DNA of 21,733 nucleotides from a virus. Shown piece after piece: positions 7,643 through 17,900 of the stretch; position 1 is the first letter of the stretch, and each line of letters opens with the position of its first letter. The stretch is from IMG/VR virus record IMGVR_UViG_3300020371_000069, positions 1 through 21,733 of that record, one strand, 5' to 3'. The position numbers were made by a program, and so were the translations under genes. Below the pieces are notes generated by a model, which saw nothing but the letters and a program-made list of their open reading frames with translations, was not told the origin of the DNA and made no database searches.

Positions 7643-9727
7643 TTATCCTATCGTTATACTAACGCTTTTATTTGTGCTTACAGTAGATGGAGTAAGCATT
7701 CTAAGTTTTACAGTATCGCCATTACTTACATTACCTGTAAATGCCCAAGGACCATTATTAATAGATGCTTGACCATTAGTAACAGTAAATGGAGATGGTG
7801 ATGTAATACCTTGAATTAAAACAGTGTTACTCTCAACATATGTATTTGGGACTTGATCGTCTTTATTAATAAAATAAAAAGGATCTGGTATGATATCACC
7901 AGCGGTTGTAGTAATAACTTTCCATGTTGTTGTCAATTGTTCTAGTGGAAGATTTCCTACAGTAACATCAGTTTCCACTTCACCGCCAGGGTCAGGACTA
8001 GATGTTAAACGAACAGACAAAGATTGTCCGTTTGTTATAGTTTGAGGACTACTATTATAAGCACCACCTGCAATAGAGATTAATGCACCATTTGTAGTAG
8101 TAACAGTAGTAGGAACATTAATACCTGTGATAGTAACCGTATTACTATTAATTGGTGTAGAAGCAGCTTGATCTACAGCATCCGTAAACTCAAAATAATT
8201 AGGACTACCATCAGCAGTGGTTTTATTTGTGACACTCCAGTTAACTGCTGCACCTGCACCCACACCGATTGATGTAGTTTTAGTATCACCAAGTGCAGAA
8301 GTAGTAGTATTTAACCTCAACCGCAACTTTCCACCATTTGTAATAGTCTTTGCATTACCACTCCATGCACCACCATTAACTTGACTTTCAAATCCATCTG
8401 CAGCTCCTGATGGAGCAGACACTGCAACAGTTTGTGTAATACCAGTAATCGTTACTTCATTACTAGTCACAATGCTGTTTGGATCAGCACCTGTAACATC
8501 ATTAAAACTAAATGTATTTGGAATCTGCGCTGGTTCCGACTTCGTAGTAATACTCCAAGATGCACTAGCAGAACCAACACTCACAGAAGTTGTTTTTTTA
8601 GTTATATAATTGCCAGAGGATGTCATCCTCACTCGCACTGTGTCACTATTGTTAATTGTTTTATTTGATGTACTAAAACCACCACCATTTTTCGATGTTT
8701 CAGCACCATTTGTTGCACTAAGAGTTACAGATGTCTCAAGACCAGTAATAGTTACAGTATTACTAGTGTATGAAGTAGAAAGTTCTGCATTAGATACACT
8801 GTCAAATGCAAAAGTATCTGGATCACTATCTGGAACCAGCATTTTGACTACAAAATCTTCAAAAGCTTCTCCAGTAGCACCATTTACCTTCAATCTATAT
8901 TGTTGTTCTGATGTTGGACCAGGGTTTACAGTATAAGTGCCATTTAATAGATTTCCACTAGGAATTGTATAAAAAAGATTTTCCCCTGGCATCGTATAAA
9001 TTGCACCAGATGTAGCAGTTGCAAAACTGCCCAATGCAGTGCTCCAAGAAAAAGTTACTGGATCTCCAGGAAAAATATCAGTATCAGCTGACTCATCATT
9101 TCCTCTAAAATATTGAATATTTGTAGGAACCTCGCCATAAACTCTTATTCGTGAAATGCCATATCTATCTCCAGCGTTTACATTACTAGAATAGATACCA
9201 CCACTTCCTGCAAATTCTGGTTGCTGAATACTAAATGCATACAACTGCCAAAGGAACAATCCGCGATTTGCAGGAGGAATTTGCACAGTTACGCTAAACC
9301 AACCTCCCCCACCTTGAACATCTGGGAATGTATATCCACCATCCTTACCAGAATATGCAACCAATGTTGCTCCTGTACTACCTCCAGTAGAGCACTTAAT
9401 ATAGAGGGATTCTCCAAAGTTATTAGGTCTTTCTCCACCGTTAAAGTCACTACCAACAATAACATCAATGATCATATACTCCATAGAGGTAGTATTCATG
9501 AGCCATTGAGCTGTGCGGTTAACAACATAGAAAGAACTATTAAATGTACCAATACTTAAACAGTTTCCTCCAGTATTAGTAGCAAATCCACCCAATTCAC
9601 CTGTTCCACAAGCACCAGAAACACCATAACAATTGCCATAAATGGCACATCCATCCAGATAATCATTGACTCCAGTGAAATCCCACCCTGTGTTTCCTGG
9701 TATAAGAGTATAGATTAGTTGTGCCAT
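7643..9727 (-). CDS. Jelly-roll, Ig-like and tetra-repeat fibre or adhesin protein, 694 aa
   Basis: I place the start at the ATG at 9727 (MAQLIYTLIPG), one base after the stop of the upstream collar gene. The frame extends 24 bases further to a TTG at 9751, but that would overlap the upstream gene and has no SD. Residues 1-200 form a unique N-terminal domain with several cysteines (DGCAIYGNCYGVSGACG) followed by strands resembling a reelin-type jelly-roll: ESLYIKCSTGG, WFSVTVQIPP, YAFSIQQPEF and YGISRIRVYG. Residues 202-300 are the Ig-like domain shared with both downstream paralogues (YFRGNDESADTDI...FSWST). Residues 301-694 are four degenerate repeats (301-398, 399-502, 503-611, 612-694) ending SITIG. 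It lacks the extra Ig-like domain seen in the other two. Likely a virion surface adhesin; the N-terminal domain is the best candidate for ligand binding. Confidence 0.8.
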   Translation of the reverse strand: MAQLIYTLIPGNTGWDFTGVNDYLDGCAIYGNCYGVSGACGTGELGGFATNTGGNCLSIGTFNSSFYVVNRTAQWLMNTTSMEYMIIDVIVGSDFNGGERPNNFGESLYIKCSTGGSTGATLVAYSGKDGGYTFPDVQGGGGWFSVTVQIPPANRGLFLWQLYAFSIQQPEFAGSGGIYSSNVNAGDRYGISRIRVYGEVPTNIQYFRGNDESADTDIFPGDPVTFSWSTALGSFATATSGAIYTMPGENLFYTIPSGNLLNGTYTVNPGPTSEQQYRLKVNGATGEAFEDFVVKMLVPDSDPDTFAFDSVSNAELSTSYTSNTVTITGLETSVTLSATNGAETSKNGGGFSTSNKTINNSDTVRVRMTSSGNYITKKTTSVSVGSASASWSITTKSEPAQIPNTFSFNDVTGADPNSIVTSNEVTITGITQTVAVSAPSGAADGFESQVNGGAWSGNAKTITNGGKLRLRLNTTTSALGDTKTTSIGVGAGAAVNWSVTNKTTADGSPNYFEFTDAVDQAASTPINSNTVTITGINVPTTVTTTNGALISIAGGAYNSSPQTITNGQSLSVRLTSSPDPGGEVETDVTVGNLPLEQLTTTWKVITTTAGDIIPDPFYFINKDDQVPNTYVESNTVLIQGITSPSPFTVTNGQASINNGPWAFTGNVSNGDTVKLRMLTPSTVSTNKSVSITIG
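7646..8827 (-). repeat. Four-repeat C-terminal block of the 694-residue paralogue
   Basis: Encodes residues 301-694, four degenerate units of about 83-109 residues. Unit hallmarks are F.F.D at the start, SNTVTITGI, a central NGG.W or GG.F, nGd.l.lR, and VG before a Trp-containing strand. Unit 3 has PDPGGEVETDVTVGN and unit 4 has GITSPSPF. Both are mirrored at the same positions in the other two paralogues. Confidence 0.85.
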
Positions 9728-9728
9728 C

Positions 9729-10601
9729 TTAGAATTTAATAATATACTCAACCAAAATAAAAGGTTGAATACTTTCTGGTAGTTCTGTTACTGTCTTTGT
9801 TGATACGTTAATAGTAGTTTGTATATTATCTGCTGGTACGTTAAATGTTGGGAAAGAAAAAGCAAAATTATTACTGTAATCTGTAGAAATAGGCCATTCT
9901 AATTTATGAGCGTGATTCGATGAGGCAGTATTTGTAGGATTTCCAGAACCTTCAAGAGAATGCCCAGCAAATACATTTTGCGTTCCATCTCCTTTACCAT
10001 CTGCACCAACTTTAAAGTTTCCTGTATAGTTCAAAACTTTTTGGTTTGCAGCATGACCATGTGCTTGGAATGCCTGTTGATCAAGAATAGTTTCTGCCGT
10101 TAACTTATCTTCTGGGGGTGTGAATTTCGAGTTACCCAACAAATCAATATTATTTTGTCCAGTAACTGTAAAATTTCCAGTATAACCAATAGTATCAGAA
10201 GTTCCAATATTTGAAGTAACAACAACTTCGGCACCAACTCTGGGTTTACCAGCAAAGTTTTCTGTTGCTGTTTGAAGCAAAGTTAGGTCTGTATATGTAC
10301 CAGTTGCGAGTCCAGGTTTTAAATACTTAGATCCAAGATCAGGCAACTGGAATTGATCTTCTGTTAAAGTTTGATCTGGTTTTCTAAATTTGCAAGCGTC
10401 TCCCACTCCTATAACAGCAGCAAGTTCTGGATATAAAGCTGCTGCTATAATTGATCCATCACATCGTAAAAAACCTGCAGGAATTTTTGATTTCCAAGTG
10501 GTATCGCCAGGATCATTTGCTAATGGCAATGTTGTAGTGAAGACTTGAATACTCCCCACAATTCCACCATATTTTCCTCTTTCTCTTGCGTAATTTGCCA
10601 T
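9729..10601 (-). CDS. Tail-collar (gp12-like) fibre protein, 290 aa
   Basis: Residues about 12-95 match a tail-collar domain: YGGIVGSIQVF, then KIPAGFLRCDGS, LYPELAAVIG and FQLPDLGSKYL. A beta-rich, Asn/Gly/Thr-rich tail follows, with two HxH motifs: HGH at 181-183 and HAH at 230-232. It ends PFILVEYIIKF, like the two other collar proteins of the window. This is the shortest of the three and lacks the large inserted segments of the other two. It starts with ATG overlapping the stop of the 414-residue collar gene (TAATG), with no clear SD, so expression is probably coupled. It ends one base before the first adhesin paralogue. Probably a trimeric short fibre or fibre tip of the distal tail. Family call is strong; host receptor and attachment site are unknown. 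Confidence 0.85.
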   Translation of the reverse strand: MANYARERGKYGGIVGSIQVFTTTLPLANDPGDTTWKSKIPAGFLRCDGSIIAAALYPELAAVIGVGDACKFRKPDQTLTEDQFQLPDLGSKYLKPGLATGTYTDLTLLQTATENFAGKPRVGAEVVVTSNIGTSDTIGYTGNFTVTGQNNIDLLGNSKFTPPEDKLTAETILDQQAFQAHGHAANQKVLNYTGNFKVGADGKGDGTQNVFAGHSLEGSGNPTNTASSNHAHKLEWPISTDYSNNFAFSFPTFNVPADNIQTTINVSTKTVTELPESIQPFILVEYIIKF

Positions 10602-11845
10602 TAGTATGCTCTGATAATGTACAAACAGATTAGTGATGGTGTTGCTGGAGCAACATTAATATTAAATGCATCGGGAATATTGTCTGGAACAACGTTAGAG
10701 ATAACATTAACATTAACAGTATTTGGTAGTCTTAAATTTGCTAGATCAAAGAAAACCTCAAATGGTTCATGTGAGTGAGATTGAATGATAAGATCCTGAC
10801 CAGCGGGAGTTGTAGTTTGGTTAAAATCAATCGCGTCTCTATTAAACAAAGTTTTAGTAAAAGCAACAGCGTCTCCGCTGTTAGCACCACCAGGATCCCA
10901 GTTTCTTTGTGGAATATTTGAAGTGCCACCACCACTCATATACAATAATGTATCGCCATTTTGGAACTGTTCGTCCATACTATATGATGGAGGATTTCCT
11001 TGGTTTTTTCTAATCAAATAACTATCATCACCAAACCAGTTTGCAATTGGAGAACCTTGCACTTCGTTTGCTTTCAAGTTATATGTTGGGTTTTCACCAC
11101 CAACATTACAGATAAAAACTCCAGGTTGTCCACCACCAAATCCTTGCTGGTTTGTATATTGAATTTCTAACTGTGCTTGGACCTTACCATAATCAAGTTC
11201 GTCAAAGTCAGCACGAGAAATACGATAATTGACTTCACCCCAAGTAGCAACACCTGCTCCAGGTTTTGTTCCACTAGAACCACCCTGGTAAATTGTATCA
11301 AATGTTGTGGTGTGACTATGAATTCCTGTATGTTTTCTTCCTAATTTTCTAGATGAAATATATACCGTCTTGGCACCAAATGTATCATTTAACTCAGCAC
11401 CAGTTAATTTTCCACTAAAATCATTTTCTGGTGTATAGGCAAATTCAATATCTGTATAAACACTAGGTCCATCATCTGTACCATTATCAAAATTTTGACC
11501 GATCAAACTTTGACTACTGCCAGTCTCAACCAAAGCAGCAAGTGCCTCTGTAGTATCAGTATCATTACTATTATCAAAATATGATGCTTCAATATCTACC
11601 AAAGCACGCTGATTGATGTTAGGTAAGAAAATACCACCACCATAATTTGGAAACGTTCCTGTAAGGTTATCATCACCATAATTTCCACCAATCATCTGAG
11701 TAAGAAGTGGATAATCACCCGCTTCTAGTCTCTGACCATTACAAATCAACCACCCTGCAGGAATAGCGGTCAAGTCGCCGCCCCATGGCATGATAGTGCC
11801 AATGGCGGCGGCTTTCATCGTTTTTAGTAGTCCGTAAGTTGCCAT
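10601..11845 (-). CDS. Tail-collar (gp12-like) fibre protein, 414 aa
   Basis: The collar domain lies at residues about 15-90: IGTIMPWGGDL, IPAGWLICNGQRL, DYPLLTQMIGGNYG and FLPNINQRALV, the classic PAGWL.CNG signature. The rest is beta-rich with aromatic and Gly-rich insertions. Two HxH motifs are visible, HSH at 176-178 (IHSHTT) and HSH at 357-359 (IQSHSHEPFEV). Similar motifs in T4 gp12 and gp37 coordinate metal along the trimer axis. The C-terminus is PSLICLYIIRAY. It is the first gene after the giant structural gene and is separated from it by 48 bases, the only real gap in the window. No SD is evident; an A-rich stretch (GAAAAAAG) directly precedes ATG. It probably forms a trimeric collar or short tail fibre attached near the baseplate. 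Confidence 0.86.
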   Translation of the reverse strand: MATYGLLKTMKAAAIGTIMPWGGDLTAIPAGWLICNGQRLEAGDYPLLTQMIGGNYGDDNLTGTFPNYGGGIFLPNINQRALVDIEASYFDNSNDTDTTEALAALVETGSSQSLIGQNFDNGTDDGPSVYTDIEFAYTPENDFSGKLTGAELNDTFGAKTVYISSRKLGRKHTGIHSHTTTFDTIYQGGSSGTKPGAGVATWGEVNYRISRADFDELDYGKVQAQLEIQYTNQQGFGGGQPGVFICNVGGENPTYNLKANEVQGSPIANWFGDDSYLIRKNQGNPPSYSMDEQFQNGDTLLYMSGGGTSNIPQRNWDPGGANSGDAVAFTKTLFNRDAIDFNQTTTPAGQDLIIQSHSHEPFEVFFDLANLRLPNTVNVNVISNVVPDNIPDAFNINVAPATPSLICLYIIRAY

Positions 11846-11887
11846 CTTTTTTCGTCTATTTTCCGTGGAAAAATTTTTTCAGAATAT

Positions 11888-11905
11888 ATGGAATTAGATT
11901 TCCAT
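11888..11905 (-). other. Perfect 6-bp inverted repeat spanning the giant gene's stop codon
   Basis: Arms ATGGAA and TTCCAT flank a six-base loop that contains the last codon and TAA stop of the giant gene. No U-run follows the stem directly, although an A/T-rich stretch (GAAAAAATTTTTC) lies about ten bases beyond it. The hairpin is real as sequence. A role in 3'-end formation or mRNA stability is possible but weakly supported. Confidence 0.3.
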
Positions 11906-14900
11906 TAACCACCAACCTTGTAGGTTGCTTGGGATGCCAGATGGTTGACCACTGTTGAGTGTTGCTCCAGCATATACAAGACCAAATGCAGCATTTGGTG
12001 TAGTAACAATCAATTCACCACCATCATAACCAGAGAGGTTTACACCAGCAATTGCATTAGATGTATTGGTAGAATCACCAGCGATGGGGATACCATCAGG
12101 TGCTCTAAAGATCATTCTAACATTATACGTTAGAGCGCCACCAATATCAACAACTCTGATCATATCACCAGTTACCGCATTGGTAGGTAACTTAAGAACG
12201 AGGTTGGAAGATGCCTTGACAAAGAGGTTAATGTTAGGTGCAACTACACCAGCATCACCAGAAACTGTTGAGACATACTCCCATCTTCTAGCGCCAGTAG
12301 CACCGAAGTAACCATCGATTCCACCTAGATCAATTGTTCCATTGTTATTTACACCGAATCTCAAAGTGGTTCCGTCGTTGACGGTAAGATCACCACCATT
12401 CAACTGAACATCACCCGAGAAGAGATTAGTTCCAGTTCCCTGAGTCTCAATGACACCAGCAATTGTTAGATTGCCGTTACCATTAACAAACTGCAATCTG
12501 TTATTAGCACCCGTGTCATCCTTAACAAGGATATCACCACCCTTCATTGTTAGGGTTCCAGTATCACCATTGACTACGAACTCATCAAAGTCAGAACCAA
12601 CAGATAGATCACCAGCAAGTTTAGTGTCACCATCAGAAGAATCAACTTCAAATGTTACGTTGGTGCCGTCAGTAATAGTTAGTTTTCTATCTTCATTTGA
12701 CGAAGTACCAGTAAGTAGAATGTCATTTCTAACTTCAGTTGGACCTTCAATTGTAGTCTGACCAGTAGTGGATAGAACTTCAAATACTGTGAATGCAGTT
12801 GGTTCTGCACCATCATTAATTCTCAATCCCTGAACGTTCTGTGAATCAGAAGAAACAGCGGTAACATCAAAGAGTTCAGTATCAGAGAGTCTTAAGATGT
12901 CAGTAACATTAATCGATCCACCAAATTCAGCAGTCGTAATAGTTACTGAGTCACCAGCAGTTCCATTGGGAACAACAGATGTTGTGAAACTGACGTTCTC
13001 TTGCTTAGTTAGTTTGACGAGTGGGCAGTTATCTGGATGATCAAGTTTAAGAGTTGTGCCCTCTTGTGCTCTCTCAACCTCAACTCTAATACCCTCAGGA
13101 TCAGTAACAAGAGATGGGTTAATGATGTCAACAACTCTTAGAATTTCAGAATTGACTTGATCATCAACCTGTGCTCTGTCAACCAAAATTAAATCGCCAA
13201 TTGCCAGATCAGCAGTACCAATTGGTTGATTGAGTGGTAGGTAATATGTACCTGCTGTTGCATCTTCCACGAAAGAAGCACCACCCCAGTTTGCAGCACC
13301 TTGAGCATCGACAGTCTTATTGATTTCAACACGCTTGTAGATGTCAATGTTTAGATCATCTAGTCCACCAAGTGGGTGTTGCTGAACGGTAGTACCAAAG
13401 ATACCTCTGGTTGCTGTTAGTTCACCAGCAGAAAGACCACCAAACAGTGTAATGTTTCCATCAACTCTCTCAGATGCCTTAACATAGAGACTATTGTTAA
13501 TGGTTGTGGTTCCTGCGTCAGCACCGATGCTTAGGATCGAACCAGTACGGCAAAGGTCAATCTCGTTAGAACCACCAGATGCACTGAAGATCTCCAGTTT
13601 TGGTGTAAAGGAGTACATCTTGGTAACACCAGTAGAAGGTGTACCGAGTTGAATATCACCATCAACTTTCAGTCTTGCGTTGCGGATATTGAATAGTGAG
13701 TTTGGATTAGCAAACGCACCACCCATAAAGATCTGTGAGTTGTATGCAACATCGCTTGCAACAGTACCAATATCAATTACAGAGTTCTGAGACTTGCTGT
13801 GGATATAAAGTAAACTGGTAGTTGCTTCGTCACCAAACTTAAGAATCTGAGAAGGAGCATTGTTACCAATGTTGATGGATTGCTGTGGTGCATCATCATA
13901 TGAATTAGCAATAGACAGTGTAACTGCTTCTGGGAATAGATCAACCGTTGCAGTTGATGGTGCTAAAGTAAATGTACTGCTTGGAGTATCAATAACACCA
14001 TTGTCAATAGTTAATGTTTGAGTAAATCTTACATCACCATCTACAACAAACGTTTTGTTGAGTATAGCATCAGAAGATGAGACATTAACACCAACTCTCT
14101 GTAGATCGGTTGCAACTCTGAGTGTTGCAATAGCATCAGGGTTATCTCTATCACCACCAACCCAGAAAGCATTACGCTCACCTGTTGCAGTTTTATTAAT
14201 TAGAGAACCAGATGGTTCGTTGAGATAGTTGTTAATAGTTCTACCAGTAATCCAAGTAGTACCAACAACATCCAAGTTTGCCTTTGGATCAGTATGTACA
14301 TCAACAAATGCTGTCTCGTATGCAGTATGTGCAGAAGCAGCAACAGTGTTGATACCCAGTCTGTAATCACCAATGGTCTCAGTCTTAGTTCTTAGTGTCT
14401 CACCACCAAGAACACCAACTTCCTTCCAGTTAGCAGTAGAGAACTGCATAGTGGGAGCAGCAGTGCTACCGTTGATTGGAGTACCAGCGTTAGATACAAG
14501 GTTTGCCCATGTTGGATTGGTAGTAGGAGAATCTAATACACCATCACCATCATTGTCATAAGATACACCAGAGATAGACTCACCAACAGTAATGTAGCAG
14601 AAGCTATCACTTGGATCGAATGGAATTTGATTGCCACCAATAACTACATTGGTAGCAATATTGAATGTACCATTCAGTGTACCAACTGGATAGAAGTTTT
14701 CAATTCTGATAGCAGAAGTTTCTCTGAGTCCAAGAGAAGCATTGGTTATTTGTACACTGTTTACAATGTTCCAAGTAATCTTGACCGTAGTGGTTCCATT
14801 GAACTCAATGTTAAAGATCTCTCCATTAGGAATAGGAGTGAAGTAGTTTGCATAGATCCAACCAAGGGAACCAGACCTCTCAACAGAAGCACCCTTAAGT

Positions 14901-17900
14901 AGAACATCGCCATCTTGTGGTAATACAAATGAACCAGAACTACCATACTTGACATTCTGCTTGGAAGATAGTGCAGTACCACCCAATCCAGCACTGTACA
15001 AGGATGATTGGTTAGGAGTTACGTTTGTAGGTGTAGGACCACCTAACTCAAGTGTAGTATGTGTCTGGAATTTGTAAGACTGACCATTCTTTCTAGCATT
15101 GAGATGGAATATTGCTGCCTTAACTTCATTCTTACCAATGTAAATATCTCCACTCTGGCGTGGTACAAATGTAGTTCTATCAAGGGTAGGATCGTTCTTA
15201 GATCCATCAGGGTTCTCATTATCTACATTAGAAAGAATAACAAGTGGTGTATCTTGTAGGGTCAGATCACTGTTATTAACATTAATAGTAACTGGTGAGT
15301 TGAAGTTACTTACTAGTTCTCCGTCACCACCGTTGACTGTAATATTCTGATTGAATGTTACAGGAACCTCGAAGGTGGTAACGAGTGAACTGATATCATC
15401 CTCATCATCATCAGAGTCAATCAGTGCTGCTCTCTCTAGGAACTCTTCCTCACCAGTAATAGCATTGATCTTACGGTTACCAATGTATAGTTCACCATTA
15501 GAGTTAATACCAGTGTAGAAGACGATACCGCCGTCTTGGCGCTTCGCTTGAGCATAGTAGTCCTGAGTCGCCGTTAAGACGATCTCCTGACGTGCTGGGA
15601 GACCTGTGGAGTAGTTACCAGGACCGAAACCAAGGTATTCAAACGTGTGGTTACCAGCACGAGCGATAGATGGTCTGCGAAGTTCAACGTACCACTTCTG
15701 GTCAACAAATACCTGACTGTCACCAGCAAGAGGAATCTGTCTGTCTTCAGCACCAGCAGAAGCATTACCTTCCTGTGCAACAATAGCATTGTCACCAGTG
15801 TAGCTGTTACGATTAAATGCTGGTGTATCAATTAGATCAACGATTGCTTCCTTAGTCATTGAAGACTTAGAATCGTTGGTTCTAACTAGACCATGTACAT
15901 AGTTATCAGCAGCAGAATATGTTGCTGGTGGATCGATTAGACCCTGTGCAAATGCTTTCTCACTGTTGGTTGTACCAGCGTGTGTGAACCAGTAAGGATC
16001 GTTCTTATAGTTCTGTGGATACAGATAAGAAATTGGTTGTGAGAACTTAAAGTTACGGAAGTTATTTTGGTTGCCAGCACCTAGAGGTAGTGGTGAAATG
16101 TTACCACGGATAGCGGTTAGATAGTAGATACCATCTTGCTGGTTAGGAATTCTTCTCTGTAGTGTCTCAATGTCAAAGATGTAGAAGGTGTTATCAATTT
16201 CACCAGCATCCTCAACAGAAGCAACAACGTATCTGTTCTCAGATCCATCTTCCTTGATAATATCACCAGGAGTAACAGTATATACAGGTGCTCCATTCTG
16301 CTTGTAGAATAGGTCATTCTCACCCTTTTCAATCAGTCTCTTGAGTGGTAGAGACTTACCCATATCTGGATCATCTAGAAGGTCAGCATAGATGCCACCC
16401 TGTTCAAATCTAGTGTTAGTATATGGGGAGTAGATTAGGTTACCATCAATAGTGTCACCCTTGATGATTAGGTAATGATCAGAACCAATCTGAGTATATG
16501 CATGAACATATGCCGAACCAGAGCTGTAACCAGACCACTGAATGTAGTGAGGATCACTAGGAACACCACTTCCAATTGCCTTATTAACTTCAAAAAGTCC
16601 ACCCTGAGGAGCAGTAATCTTGACAGTTCTAAAGGAAGAACCGTTTAGTGCTGGAATCTCTGGGTTTGGTTCATAATCATATACGTTGAGTTCTAGGTAA
16701 CGGTCACCATCGATATCTCTTAGTCTACCAGACTGTACAGTCATGGTGACGTTATTGTCAGTAGTAATTCTCTTTCTGTAATCAATACCAGCACCAGTAG
16801 TATCTCTACGATATGGATCGTAGGCGTTATTGATAGTTCCTAGATTTTGGATGATCTCACTACTAGTCCAACCAATTCTCTCACCTGGGTTTCTATCATT
16901 CTGGAAGAATGCATCTGACTTGAAGTTGCCAGGTGCAGGCTTCAGTAGGATTTTCTGAGGTCTTAGTCTACGTGTAGAGTCAGTCCTTGTCTTAAGAACA
17001 AATCCATTGATAGGATCTCTAACACCCTCAAGATAGTTAGGAATGACATAACGAATCTTATACGTTCTGTCATCAGCTTCTCTCTTATCTTCCTGACGTT
17101 GATAGAAGGAATCATTAGTCTTAGGATCAGGAGATGTGCGGTAATCGCTATTGCGTCCAATTCTCCAAAGGATACTCTCTCTATAGATTGCTTGGTCATT
17201 GGTGCTGGATGTATCCTTGACCTTGATATACCATCTGCCAGTCTCACTATTAGAATATGCTAAACCTCTTGGGTCGAATGCAAATGGAGTTTGTGCCTTA
17301 TTAGCATAAGCAACAAACTGTGCATCACTTAATTGCTGGAAGGTAATTCTATTTGTATCGTTAATAGCATCTCCGTGTGTCTTATAGATGCAGAATACCT
17401 TGTTTGGTTTATCTAGACTTACAACGTAACGAGTGTAGAATTCAAACTCAGGGTTGATTCTTCCATTCTCATCTGCGATACCAGCGGTAGAATCATTGCT
17501 GTTTTGAGGATGATTTACATTGTCACTTTGTAGGTTTGCTGCAAGAAGTGGTAGTGGTGTGGCATCATTAATTTGTCTAAAGAATACTCTTTGTGGAGTT
17601 GTGCTTGCATTAGGAACATCAAAGATGTGTGCAACATTAGCAACAATACCACCAGTAACTGCTGTTCCACCAGCAACAGCAACGTCTAGTTGACACTTAT
17701 AAGTATCAAGATCGTACTTCTCATCGAGTACAAACTTGTACATATCAATTTCTACATTCTCATCAATCGTATCAGATTCAGATGAGTAGAGGTAGATACC
17801 AGCAGCAGCATTTGCTCTGGTTTCTGCAAGCATCAATTTAGTCTGATCACTACCATTGAATAGAGCAGCAGTAGAATAATCATATGGAGCAGTCTTTCTA

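Noticed and set aside
2396-8827. CRISPR-like or direct DNA repeats
   Set aside because: The repeats are visible at the protein level and are in frame with coding sequence. There is no regular short repeat-spacer spacing.
2393-9727. A diversity-generating retroelement varying the fibre heads
   Set aside because: No reverse transcriptase, template repeat or C-type lectin variable end is visible. The repeats are diverged protein units, not near-identical DNA copies.
9728-9751. An upstream TTG start that would add eight residues to the 694-residue paralogue
   Set aside because: It overlaps the preceding collar gene by 23 bases and has no ribosome-binding site. The ATG at 9727 sits one base after the upstream stop, like the other junctions.
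11846-11893. Intrinsic terminator in the 48-base gap
   Set aside because: The A/T palindromes here have too little loop and no GC-rich stem followed by a U-run. Only a weak hairpin across the stop codon was kept.
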